64,000 bases of DNA from Candidatus Competibacter denitrificans Run_A_D11 (lineage in GTDB: Bacteria; Pseudomonadota; Gammaproteobacteria; Competibacterales; Competibacteraceae). The translations under genes and the position numbers were made by a program. The stretch's first letter is position 1; the number at the start of each line of letters is the position of its first letter. This document shows positions 9,645 through 18,141 of this stretch, one piece after another. The notes under the pieces were generated by a model. The model was given only the letters and a program-made list of their open reading frames with translations, was not told the DNA's origin and ran no database searches. The stretch is from assembly GCF_001051235.1 (NCBI RefSeq), contig NZ_CBTJ020000025.1, positions 31,701 through 95,700 of the forward strand. The letters are read 5' to 3'.

Positions 9645-10592
9645 ATGGATAGCATCGAAAAAGCCATGTTCGGCCGCTCAGTTAGCGCGGTTACGCGCCC
9701 ACCTGCTGTGATTCCTCCCGTTCCACAAAGCCGAGAGGATGTGATTGAACGGGCTGTGAACTTGCCGAGCAGTGCTCCGATTACCAGCCCCAACCTGCCG
9801 GAGGCCCACAGGCGTACTCGGCGCTCTGTGACCTTGGACATGGAGAGAATTCGGGCGTCCGGTTTGCTGGTGCCGGATAGTCAGCGCAGTCGGATCAAGG
9901 AGGAGTATCGCCAAATCAAGCGGCCTTTGCTGATGAATGTTGATGGCAAAGGAGCGGCTAAAGTCGATCATCCCAATTTGATCGGGGTGACCAGCGCTCG
10001 GGCTGGTGAGGGTAAGACATTTACCGCTTGCAATTTGGCCTTGAGCATCGCCTCCGAGCGCAATCGCACGGTCTTGTTAGTAGATGCTGATATTCTCAGA
10101 CCCGCCGTGGCAAAGATGCTCGGTTTCGAAGGGGATCAGGGATTGGTGGATTTCTTGGCCGACGATCAAATGGAATTGGCGGACGTGTTGGTGAGTACCA
10201 ATATGTCTTCCTTGACGGTGTTGCCAGCCGGCAGCAAACACCATTTATCGGCGGAGTTGTTAGCCGGCGATAACATGCGTCGATTAACGGCCGAGATGAG
10301 CCAGCGCTACCCTGACCGGATTGTTATTTTTGATGCACCACCGTTACTAGCAACCACTGAAGCGCGTATTTTAGCCAGCCTTATGGGCCAGGTGGTGATG
10401 GTGGTTGAAGCCGAGCGAACGCTGAGAGCGCACGTTAAAGAAGCGTTGAGTCTGCTGAACCCGAATCAGATGAGTGGGTTTGTTCTCAATAAGTCACGCG
10501 ATTTGATTACATCGGGCTATTACGGGAAGGATTATGATGGCCACGATGGGCAGGAGTTTGGCACCTTGCCTCCAGCGGGTTCAATCGGGTGA
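9645..10592 (+). CDS. Exopolysaccharide tyrosine autokinase (BY-kinase, XrtA type)
   Basis: 315-aa bacterial tyrosine kinase of the CpsD/Wzc type, cytoplasmic and expected to work on the preceding chain-length protein. P-loop ARAGEGKT is at residues 118-125, Walker A' LLVDADILRP follows at about 144-153, and Walker B is IVIFDAPPLL. The C-terminus has a small tyrosine cluster (GYYGKDYDG) that is the probable autophosphorylation site. An in-frame TTG at 9600 would overlap the previous gene by 32 bases. The ATG at 9645 has GAGG about 8 bases upstream and gives the usual MDSIEKAM-type start, so I chose it. The N-terminal 100 residues are Pro/Ser-rich and probably flexible. Phosphorylation cycling would control polymer length or export rate. 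Confidence 0.9.
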   Translation: MDSIEKAMFGRSVSAVTRPPAVIPPVPQSREDVIERAVNLPSSAPITSPNLPEAHRRTRRSVTLDMERIRASGLLVPDSQRSRIKEEYRQIKRPLLMNVDGKGAAKVDHPNLIGVTSARAGEGKTFTACNLALSIASERNRTVLLVDADILRPAVAKMLGFEGDQGLVDFLADDQMELADVLVSTNMSSLTVLPAGSKHHLSAELLAGDNMRRLTAEMSQRYPDRIVIFDAPPLLATTEARILASLMGQVVMVVEAERTLRAHVKEALSLLNPNQMSGFVLNKSRDLITSGYYGKDYDGHDGQEFGTLPPAGSIG

Positions 10593-10607
10593 TCACGGAA
10601 TTCAACC

Positions 10608-12326
10608 ATGCAACGGACTAGTAATCACCCTTATGGGCAAAAGCCGGCCTGCAAGCTGATAGTGCGGGGAGCTGTTTTATCAGTCGTATTCGGCGTGAGT
10701 TTTTGCATGCCGGGGCAGGCGCAACAGAGCCGCGATGGTGGTGGGTCAAATGCCTGGCAGATTACCCCTCGAATCAGTGTGGGTGCCATCTATTCGGATA
10801 ATATCAAGTTGGCACCGGCAAATGCCGCAGAGGACGACTTGGTGCTTGACGTCGAGCCGGGCATTTCGATCCGCAAACGAGGGGGTCGGCTTGACCTCCG
10901 TTTGGATTACACGGCTCAGGGTCTACTGTATGCCAATCATAGCGACGCCAATACCGTCAATCATCAATTGCAGGGTTTTGGTAGCGCCGAAATTTTTCAG
11001 AAACATTTCTTTTTGGATGCCTATAGCGCTATCTCCCAGGTCTCGGCGACCTCGTCAGGTAGAACCGGTTCACCCGCCAGCTTGGCCTTTTTGAGTAATT
11101 TGGATTTAGGCTTGCCCGGTGTGCCCGGGTTGTTTCAGTCTTTTGGGACTTCCGACGAGATCGCCCTGACCGATAACCAAACCACAGGCTATCGTTATGG
11201 GATAAGTCCTTATTGGCGCCAGGATATCGGCGGTTGGGTCGAAGGGCTGCTGCGCTATCGTTACGATGGTGTGCGTTATGGTGATCAGAATAAGGTAACG
11301 ACTACACAAGGCGAGCAGCAAACTGTTAATGCCGATAGTCAGGTCAATACGCTGACGCTTGATCTGAACAGCGGTCGGCGGTTTAACATACTCAACTGGA
11401 ATATAGGTTATTTTTACCAGCGCCAACAGTTGGATAACGTAACGGACAGCAACGTCACGGCTAATGGCGAGGATCGCCGGGAGCGCTTGGATGCAAGAAT
11501 CACCTATCGCTTAAGCCAGTATTGGGCTTTGTTGGCTAACGCGGGCTATGAGGATAGCCAAGTTACAGGTTTTGAAAATGCGCGGGATGGTAGCTACTGG
11601 GGCTTGGGTGCGATTTGGACGCCCAACCGTTTCCTGGAGGTAGGTGGTTTATACGGGCCTGACGTGAACCTGATCGCCCTGCGTTGGAATCCGTCCACCC
11701 GCACCTCCCTGGACGTTAGGCGGCGCGACCGGAACGTCGGCGTCGAATCCGGGGTTCATTGGCAAGGAACTTTCAAGCATCAGGCCCGTGCGAGCACCTG
11801 GTCAGTCACTTACCTTGATGAAGTGACTAACGAGCAGCAACTGCTCGGTAGCAGCCTCCTTGCGGTCGGTGCGGATGGCCAACCACTGGCTTTGGAGGAA
11901 CAGGGCCAGAGCATCTCTGCCGAAGGGCCGTTCGGTCTGACCAATCGGAATTTTCGGCGCAAGCGCCTGGATGCCGGTGTGGTCTATCGGCGAGGGCCTA
12001 CGGGTATCTCAGTGAATGCATTCAGCGAAGAGCGCCAGACGCAAGATGCTAAATCGATTGAAAGTACCTATGGTGCTGGCGCGCTTTGGACGTGGCGGTT
12101 TGCGCCACAGGTGGCCTCGTTTATCGGTGGTGGCTGGGAACACGATGATTTAGGAGAGGAAGCCCAACGGAACGATTATTGGGTATCGATTGTGGGCCTT
12201 GCTCAAGCTTTTACTCCCAACTTTGGCGGGTTGATTAGTTATCGCTACTATCAAAACGACGCGGGTTCGGCTGAGCAGGAGTTTCGCGAGAATCGACTCA
12301 ATGTCCGCTTTAACATGAAGTTTTGA
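10608..12326 (+). CDS. Outer-membrane beta-barrel protein of the XrtA exopolysaccharide system
   Basis: 572-aa predicted outer-membrane protein, resembling the PEP-CTERM-associated outer-membrane family (TIGR03016-like). It has an N-terminal signal (hydrophobic core about residues 22-35, cleavage likely after GQA at about 38) and then WQITPRISVGAIYSDNI, a typical barrel start. Many alternating aromatic/polar strands follow, and the end NRLNVRFNMKF has the C-terminal phenylalanine used by the BAM complex. It sits between the kinase and the ExeA-like ATPase in the order usual for exosortase-A loci. Likely role: outer-membrane exit or anchoring of the polysaccharide. Function is inferred from context and fold, not from catalytic residues. 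Confidence 0.85.
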   Translation: MQRTSNHPYGQKPACKLIVRGAVLSVVFGVSFCMPGQAQQSRDGGGSNAWQITPRISVGAIYSDNIKLAPANAAEDDLVLDVEPGISIRKRGGRLDLRLDYTAQGLLYANHSDANTVNHQLQGFGSAEIFQKHFFLDAYSAISQVSATSSGRTGSPASLAFLSNLDLGLPGVPGLFQSFGTSDEIALTDNQTTGYRYGISPYWRQDIGGWVEGLLRYRYDGVRYGDQNKVTTTQGEQQTVNADSQVNTLTLDLNSGRRFNILNWNIGYFYQRQQLDNVTDSNVTANGEDRRERLDARITYRLSQYWALLANAGYEDSQVTGFENARDGSYWGLGAIWTPNRFLEVGGLYGPDVNLIALRWNPSTRTSLDVRRRDRNVGVESGVHWQGTFKHQARASTWSVTYLDEVTNEQQLLGSSLLAVGADGQPLALEEQGQSISAEGPFGLTNRNFRRKRLDAGVVYRRGPTGISVNAFSEERQTQDAKSIESTYGAGALWTWRFAPQVASFIGGGWEHDDLGEEAQRNDYWVSIVGLAQAFTPNFGGLISYRYYQNDAGSAEQEFRENRLNVRFNMKF

Positions 12327-12333
12327 ACTTGCC

Positions 12334-13482
12334 ATGTATACCGATTATTACCGCTTCAATGCCAAGCCTTTTCAGTTGAGTCCCGATCCGCGATTTTTCT
12401 TCGGAAGTCGTGCTCACGCACGGGCGCTTGCCTATTTGCGCTATGGTTTGAGCCAGGGTGAAGGGTTCATCGTGGTGACCGGCGGCATTGGAACCGGCAA
12501 GACCACCTTGGTCAAAAGCCTGTTTCAGGAGTTGGACCCAAGTCAGGTCGTAGCCGCCCAGCTAGTAACGACTCAGTTGGAAGCCGATGAACTGTTGCGA
12601 AGTGTCGTAGCCTCATTCGGATTGCCTTACGAGGGTATGGGAAAGGCAGCATTGCTTAAGCATTTCGAGGATTTCTTGCGCGGTCATGCTCGGCAGGGGC
12701 GACGGGTTTTATTGGTGGTGGACGAAGCCCAGAATTTGCCGCCTAAATCGCTTGAAGAATTGCGAATGCTGTCAAATTTCCAGATTGGCGAGACGCCGTT
12801 ATTGCAGAGTTTTCTATTAGGCCAGGAAGAGTTTCGCCATACGTTGCAAGAGCCGAGCATGGAACAACTGCGCCAGCGTGTAATCGCTTCCAGCCACTTG
12901 ACTCCGTTAACCGAGGAAGAAACGCGGGATTACATCGAACACCGGCTGCGGGTTGTCGGTTGGGATGGGCGACAGCCGATGTTTACCGAAGGCGTCTATC
13001 CGGCCATCCATCGCTTTACCCAGGGCATTCCGCGTCTGATCAACGTTTTTTCTGACCGCCTAATGCTGTATGGTTTTTTGGAAGAGTTGCGAGAGTTCTC
13101 GCCGGCCGCTGTCGAAGCGGTCGGCCAAGAGTTGGAGCAAGGCCGCGAAGTTGGCGTACAGGGGGCGGGCCGTAATAACCGTTCGCTGTTGCGGGTCAGC
13201 CATGCCATGGAGCAACGCCTGATCGAGTTGGAAGAAGCGATGGAGACGGTGTTGCAGCACCCCGAATGGCAAGATGCCCAGTTAGAACGTATGGAGCGAC
13301 GCTTGGCCCAAGTGGAGCCGGCAGTCCGCGTGCTGCGACGTGAATTGGCGGATATGAGGCGGCGCATCGACCAGCAAGATCGTATGGATGACCCCTTCCT
13401 TGATGATAAATTTGGCGACGCCCCGTTTGCCGATGACAAGAGATCGGCGCAAGCCAGTGTTGAAGAGCACCCACTCTTGTGA
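12334..13482 (+). CDS. ExeA/GspA-like AAA ATPase of the XrtA system
   Basis: 382-aa ATPase of the group found in exosortase-A loci (TIGR03015-like), related to ExeA of type II secretion. The family start MYTDYYRFNAKPFQLSPDP is exact. Walker A GGIGTGKTT lies at residues 50-58, Walker B LLVVDEAQNLP at about 125-135, and the sensor/arginine-rich part around RLINVFSDRLMLYGF. Residues about 285-345 form a heptad-rich coiled coil (MEQRLIELEEAMETVL then QLERMERRLAQVE) and the last 30 residues are acidic. It begins 8 bases after the barrel gene. In many XrtA loci a deacetylase and FemAB-like gene follow; here the operon stops and a convergent type VI gene begins. Confidence 0.88.
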   Translation: MYTDYYRFNAKPFQLSPDPRFFFGSRAHARALAYLRYGLSQGEGFIVVTGGIGTGKTTLVKSLFQELDPSQVVAAQLVTTQLEADELLRSVVASFGLPYEGMGKAALLKHFEDFLRGHARQGRRVLLVVDEAQNLPPKSLEELRMLSNFQIGETPLLQSFLLGQEEFRHTLQEPSMEQLRQRVIASSHLTPLTEEETRDYIEHRLRVVGWDGRQPMFTEGVYPAIHRFTQGIPRLINVFSDRLMLYGFLEELREFSPAAVEAVGQELEQGREVGVQGAGRNNRSLLRVSHAMEQRLIELEEAMETVLQHPEWQDAQLERMERRLAQVEPAVRVLRRELADMRRRIDQQDRMDDPFLDDKFGDAPFADDKRSAQASVEEHPLL

Positions 13483-13530
13483 TGTTTGCAAAGTCCTAAC
13501 CGGTTGGACTGGATTTTAGCGGTCCACGCA

Positions 13531-15045
13531 TCAAGTCTGCCAGCGACCCGCCAGCCCGGTTGCTGGGTTGGCTAATGAGCGGAATCCGGCCAGTCGAGCA
13601 CTGTTATGCTGGCGACTCCCTAAGATCGGCATGACGCCGTGCGCTAAAATACTGAGCGCTGCCCGTTCGCCGAGCAGTGCTTCAACAGCGGGTTGTAATG
13701 CCCGTTCCCCGGCCTGCTGATAACTATGGGCAGAAAGATCATCAAGGGCGAGCGGGGCATTCAAGCCGTTCTCGAAGCCGTTTTCCATGAAGCCATCAGC
13801 AATCAGCCGCGCACAGCTAAAGGCCGGATTGCCCCAAAGATAAGCATCTGCATCGCGTCCACTCGGCATTTCTTCGAAGGGAAATTGTTCAATAGGATCG
13901 GTTTTTTGGCCATAGGGCAGTCGCAGCAGAATGCGCGGTGTCGCCAAACCCAGCCAGGGGGCTATCGAACTGGTGCGTAGAGCTTGCCAGTCTCGTTGGT
14001 GTTCGGCCAGGGGTGGCGTCCACAGGGCTGGATCAGTCAGGGATGCAGTGGCTGGGCAACCCAATAAACTCGGTGCCGCCGCCGCCAAAAAGGGTCCGCC
14101 GGCCTCAGCGGCCAAGATGCCCAGGCTAGCTAGTAGCGCTATGTCCTCAGTCGTGGCGCCAAAGTGATAGTCTCCAACCCATAAAGACCAGGGGTGCCCG
14201 TCTGCCGCACGTACTCCCTGGTCAATGAGGATGCTGTAGAGTCGGGTCGCTCGCGGATCATCGCCTGCTGCGCGCAAGTCGGCTAACAACTCGTTCCGGG
14301 TCATATCGAACAGTTCAATTTGCACCGCATCACTATCGACATGGGCCACCAGATCGTAGGTGCTGCGCCAGGTGGCTTCCAGGGCTTGAAAGTCCGGGTG
14401 GTGCAGGATTGCTCGTAACCGTTCTCCAAGCAATGCGTCGGTCGCGGCCAGCCATGCCGCTTGTTGGTGATCGGGCTGCACAATATGGGGTTGGACGATG
14501 GCCTTGACTAACCCATCAATCGCGCCGACTCCCGAACCGGTTCCAGTCTGAGCGTGACTAGGCGTTTTCCCCAATAACCGTTCTAACAAGGCGTTGTGGT
14601 CTTCTGTGGGGGGTTGTGAGGGGTTTGGCGATTCCACAGTGAGCGATGGGTGCGGCTGGGTGACTTGGGCAAGATCGGCTAAATTTGGCGGGTTGGCGCG
14701 AGAACGGCACAGGCTTTGCAAGCTTTCTAATTGGCGGCACAGGGCATCAGGGTGAAAATCGTCGAGTTCGCTAAAACGGAGCGTGATGGCCTCGGTACTT
14801 GTTTCCCCATGGAGTGGCAGAGAGAGCCTGGGAGCTAGTCGGGACATAACGGCAGCGAAACGATCCATATCCACCGGCAACGGCGGGCGACCCGCCCGGT
14901 CAAGCCCAGATGCCGGTGTTTCTCCGGCAGCCCGACCGCTGAAATCGGCCATGATCAAGATGCGGAATGGTGCCTCTGGATCGGGTTGAGTGGGTGTCGA
15001 AATCGCTGTCGGCAAGGTCAACCGAAACTCGATACGATCTGGCAT
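13531..15045 (-). CDS. Type VI sheath protein with TssB-like and TssC-like parts in one chain
   Basis: 504-aa protein. Residues about 25-118 resemble TssB/VipA: PFRILIMADFSGR, then the PLPVDMDRFAAVMSRLAP block and FSELDDFHPDALCRQ. A Pro/Ser-rich linker (about 119-150) leads to a TssC/VipB-like part with HPDFQALEATWRSTYDLV, SLWVGDYHFG, AAEAGGPFLAAAAPSLLG, RILLRLPYG and AYLWGNPAFSCARLI. Canonical TssB (about 170 aa) and TssC (about 490 aa) are separate genes; here the TssC-like part is only about 340 residues. In the contractile tail the two form the sheath heterodimer, so a fusion would fix 1:1 stoichiometry. Start ATG has AGGAGAG 7-8 bases upstream. It faces away from vgrG across 150 bases; TssA, TssE-M, Hcp and ClpV are not in the window. 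Whether it builds a working sheath is unknown. Confidence 0.75.
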   Translation of the reverse strand: MPDRIEFRLTLPTAISTPTQPDPEAPFRILIMADFSGRAAGETPASGLDRAGRPPLPVDMDRFAAVMSRLAPRLSLPLHGETSTEAITLRFSELDDFHPDALCRQLESLQSLCRSRANPPNLADLAQVTQPHPSLTVESPNPSQPPTEDHNALLERLLGKTPSHAQTGTGSGVGAIDGLVKAIVQPHIVQPDHQQAAWLAATDALLGERLRAILHHPDFQALEATWRSTYDLVAHVDSDAVQIELFDMTRNELLADLRAAGDDPRATRLYSILIDQGVRAADGHPWSLWVGDYHFGATTEDIALLASLGILAAEAGGPFLAAAAPSLLGCPATASLTDPALWTPPLAEHQRDWQALRTSSIAPWLGLATPRILLRLPYGQKTDPIEQFPFEEMPSGRDADAYLWGNPAFSCARLIADGFMENGFENGLNAPLALDDLSAHSYQQAGERALQPAVEALLGERAALSILAHGVMPILGSRQHNSARLAGFRSLANPATGLAGRWQT

Positions 15046-15195
15046 GGGATTGGCTCTCCTGGCTGAGCGGGGATACTAACAGGTTAGTGCGGTACTGGTG
15101 TTTTTGCCGGATGACCGACGCCTTTTTTGCCGGGGATTGCTGCTAAACTCAACCATCGGGCTGCTTGGCGCAGCGGGGACGCGGAGTCTAACAAT

Positions 15196-17556
15196 ATGGC
15201 TACCACTCAAAAACATCGAATCGCCGCCGTCAACAGCATCTTGGGCGAGGATGTGTTGCTGCTTGGGCGGATGACCGTCAAGGAACAAATGAGCCGGGTG
15301 TTTGAGTGCCATTTGGATCTGTTCAGCGAGAAAAGGGATATCAAGCTGGCTGATGTGCTGGGCACCAACATGACGGTTCGTTTTGAGCTGCCTTATCAGC
15401 AGGGAACCCGTTATTTTAATGGCTTGGTGACTCGCTTCAGTTATGAAGGGACTCACAACGTGCGTTATGGCTTCTATCGCGCCGAGTTGAGTCCTTGGTT
15501 ATGGTTTCTGACCCGCACGTCCGATTGCCGGATTTTCCAGAACAAAACCGTGCCGGACATTATCAAGGAAATTTTTCGGGAGCAGGGGTTTAGTGATTTC
15601 AAGGATGCCCTGAGCGGTAGCTACCGCGAATGGGAGTATTGCGTCCAATACCGAGAAACGGATTTCAACTTCGTCAGCCGGATGATGGAGCAAGAGGGAA
15701 TCTACTACTACTTCTCGCATGAAAATGGCAAACATATTCTGGTGTTGTCCGATAACGTCGGCTCCCACAGCGAGTTCCCCAAATATGAAACTGTTCCCTA
15801 TTTTCCACCGGATATCCACGCTCATCGTGAACGGGATAACCTGTCGGAATGGTTCGTTGACCAAAGCGTTCAGCCTGGCGCCTATGTTCTGAACGATTAT
15901 GATTTCACAGCCCCGCGCAAATCGCTGCGGGCGGTTTTGAACCGACCTAAATCCCATGCGCTGTCCGGTTTCGAGATGTATGACCATCCGGGTGAATACA
16001 CCCAGTTGGGTGATGGCAACAGCTATTCGAAAATCCGCCTGGAGGAGTTACTGGCGCAACACGAGGTGGCGGTGGGTCGTGGTGACGCCGCCGGGTTGGC
16101 GGCTGGTTATCTGTTTAGCCTGACCGGCTGCCCGCGCGAGGACCAGAACCGTAAATATCTCATTGTGTCGGCCCATCACGAGATTGAATCCGACGAATAC
16201 CAAACCCTGACCAGCGCGCCGGTCTCCGATAAACCTTATCGGGGTGAAATCACCGCCATTGATGCCCAAGCGCAGTATCGAGCGCCGCGGGTGACTCCAA
16301 AGCCGATGGTGCAGGGGCCACAGACCGCGATTGTGGTCGGTCCAGCGGGCGAGGAGATTTATACCGACCCATACGGCCGGGTGAAGTGCCAGTTTCATTG
16401 GGATCGCTACGGCCAGGCCAATGAGAGCAGTTCGTGCTGGATTCGGGTATCGCAATTGTGGGCGGGCAAGCAATGGGGTGCGATGAATATCCCGCGCATT
16501 GGCCAGGAGGTGATCGTCGATTTTCTCGAAGGCGACCCCGATCAGCCGATCATCACCGGTCGGGTTTACAACGGTATTAACATGCCGCCCTACGAGTTAC
16601 CGGCGAAGGCCACCACCTCGACCCTGAAAAGCAATTCCAGCAAAGGCGGCGCCGGTTTCAACGAGATCCGCCTGGATGACACCAAAGGCAGCGAACAGGT
16701 CTTTGTCCATGCCGAGCGCAATCAAGATACTCGCGTCAAGCTGGATGCATTCGAATGGATCGGCAACGAGCGGCATTTGATCGTCAAATCCCATCAATTT
16801 GAGAAAGTGGAAGGCAAAAAACACTTAACCGTCCAAGGCGATCAAAACGAGAAAGTTGACGGCGCGGTGTCGCTGAAAGTCGGTGGCGATCAAAAGGAAG
16901 AGATCGGGGGCGACCAACACCTGAAGGTCGGTAGCCGCCAGAATATCAAGGCGGGTGGTACCATCTCGATGGATGCTGGCATGGATTTGCAGCAAAAGGT
17001 CGGCATGAAACACGCCGTTGATGCGGGGATGGAGATTCATTTAAAGGCCGGCATGACGGCCGTGATTGAGGCTGGCGTATCGCTGACGATCAAAGTGGGT
17101 GGCAACTTCATCAATATCAATCCGGGCGGTGTTTTTATCCAGGGAACGATGGTGATGATCAACAGCAGTGGTGCCGCTGGTTCCGGTGCGGGTTGCTCCC
17201 CGCAATCGCCATCGCCGCCCACCGCTCCTGACGAGCCGAAAGAAGCGGCCAATGCTGAATCTGGCCAAGTCAGCGATGCACAGGCGCAGAGTCCGGCACA
17301 ACAGAAGGCGCAGAAGTTGGGTTCTGTACGAGCTGGTGCGCACGCCCCCAAGGAGGATGATTCTGCGGCCGGCGGCACTGGTGTAGCAGCAGTGCCGCCA
17401 CCCACCCCCGCGCAACGGGCGCAAGAAGCAGAACAAGACGAGCAAGCAAAAACCGCCCAGAAGGCCAGCGACACCGGTAAGCCTTTTTACCGGCCGCCGG
17501 AACCAGCAGCCAAGCCGATTCTCCCTAGAAAACCCCAGGATAAAGAAAAGGATTGA
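15196..17556 (+). CDS. vgrG: Type VI secretion spike protein VgrG (TssI)
   Basis: 787-aa spike protein. The gp27-like head occupies about residues 1-370 (start KHRIAAVNSILGEDVLLL, with FNGLVTRFSYEG, YRAELSPWLWFLTRTSDCRI and YCVQYRETDFNFVSRMMEQEG). The gp5-like OB domain follows (EEIYTDPYGRVKCQFHWDR, SSCWIRVSQLWAGKQWG, IPRIGQEVIVDFLEGDPD). A beta-prism needle of repeated strands runs from about 500 to 655. The last 115 residues are Pro/Ala/Lys/Gln-rich and look disordered, with no enzymatic domain that I recognise. A TTG in the same frame at 15127 exists, but the ATG at 15196 has GCGGAG 9 bases upstream and the family start. Downstream adaptor and cargo-position genes indicate that effectors ride non-covalently. 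No PAAR gene is adjacent. Confidence 0.95.
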   Translation: MATTQKHRIAAVNSILGEDVLLLGRMTVKEQMSRVFECHLDLFSEKRDIKLADVLGTNMTVRFELPYQQGTRYFNGLVTRFSYEGTHNVRYGFYRAELSPWLWFLTRTSDCRIFQNKTVPDIIKEIFREQGFSDFKDALSGSYREWEYCVQYRETDFNFVSRMMEQEGIYYYFSHENGKHILVLSDNVGSHSEFPKYETVPYFPPDIHAHRERDNLSEWFVDQSVQPGAYVLNDYDFTAPRKSLRAVLNRPKSHALSGFEMYDHPGEYTQLGDGNSYSKIRLEELLAQHEVAVGRGDAAGLAAGYLFSLTGCPREDQNRKYLIVSAHHEIESDEYQTLTSAPVSDKPYRGEITAIDAQAQYRAPRVTPKPMVQGPQTAIVVGPAGEEIYTDPYGRVKCQFHWDRYGQANESSSCWIRVSQLWAGKQWGAMNIPRIGQEVIVDFLEGDPDQPIITGRVYNGINMPPYELPAKATTSTLKSNSSKGGAGFNEIRLDDTKGSEQVFVHAERNQDTRVKLDAFEWIGNERHLIVKSHQFEKVEGKKHLTVQGDQNEKVDGAVSLKVGGDQKEEIGGDQHLKVGSRQNIKAGGTISMDAGMDLQQKVGMKHAVDAGMEIHLKAGMTAVIEAGVSLTIKVGGNFININPGGVFIQGTMVMINSSGAAGSGAGCSPQSPSPPTAPDEPKEAANAESGQVSDAQAQSPAQQKAQKLGSVRAGAHAPKEDDSAAGGTGVAAVPPPTPAQRAQEAEQDEQAKTAQKASDTGKPFYRPPEPAAKPILPRKPQDKEKD

Positions 17557-17568
17557 TAGGTTATTCGC

Positions 17569-18141
17569 GTGGCTACCGACCCATTACCAGAGATTTTAAG
17601 TCGCCACCTCTTTGCCGATGGGGGAGCACGGGTTTATGCGGTGCTGGATGGCGCCGCTATCCCTGACCTGTTGGAAAAATTACAGGAATATCAAATTGAG
17701 CCGGTGTGTTTATACCGTGGCACTTTGATCCCTACGCTGGCTAAGGCCGCTCCCTACCAGGTTCTTTTAGAGCGGGAATCTGGCTTCACGCATTGGTTGT
17801 TGCAGAAAGGCTGGGGACGGCATTGGGGTATTTTTGCGCTCGGTCGTGCGGATTGGCGCGCGATGCGTGAGCATTTGTGCGCTTTAACCGTCGCCTATTC
17901 TCCTGACCAGCAACCGCTTTACTTCCGCTATTACGATCCGCGGGTGTTGCGCGTCTATTTGCCGACATGCGATACCGATGAACTCTGGGCGCTGTTCGGC
18001 CCTATCACGCGCCTGCTGTGTGAGGATGAGGTGGGCCATGTGCTGAGCTATCGGATTGCGGGCGGCCAATTGGTCAGCGAGCGGACGGTGTTGGCGGCCG
18101 CAAGGTCAGCGCGGGAGAGTGGCGATGCTGGTGATGCGTGA
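17569..18141 (+). CDS. DUF4123-domain type VI effector adaptor (Tap/TEC family)
   Basis: 190-aa protein whose whole length matches the DUF4123 fold. Visible family blocks are VYAVLDGAAIPDL, LAKAAPYQVLLE, HWGIFALGRADWRAMREHL, FRYYDPRVLRVYLPTCD and ELWALFGPI. DUF4123 proteins act as chaperones that load a cognate effector onto the VgrG tip and are not themselves secreted. It starts with GTG 12 bases after vgrG, and its 3' end overlaps the next gene by 17 bases, so vgrG, adaptor and next gene are coupled. By analogy with other VgrG islands the next gene is the expected client or accessory. Family assignment is good; the client is an inference. Confidence 0.85.
   Translation: MATDPLPEILSRHLFADGGARVYAVLDGAAIPDLLEKLQEYQIEPVCLYRGTLIPTLAKAAPYQVLLERESGFTHWLLQKGWGRHWGIFALGRADWRAMREHLCALTVAYSPDQQPLYFRYYDPRVLRVYLPTCDTDELWALFGPITRLLCEDEVGHVLSYRIAGGQLVSERTVLAAARSARESGDAGDA

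Noticed and set aside
13483..13530. Intrinsic terminator between the XrtA ATPase and the sheath gene
   Set aside because: AGTCC and GGACT can pair, but the stem is short, the loop itself is palindromic and the T-run is weak.
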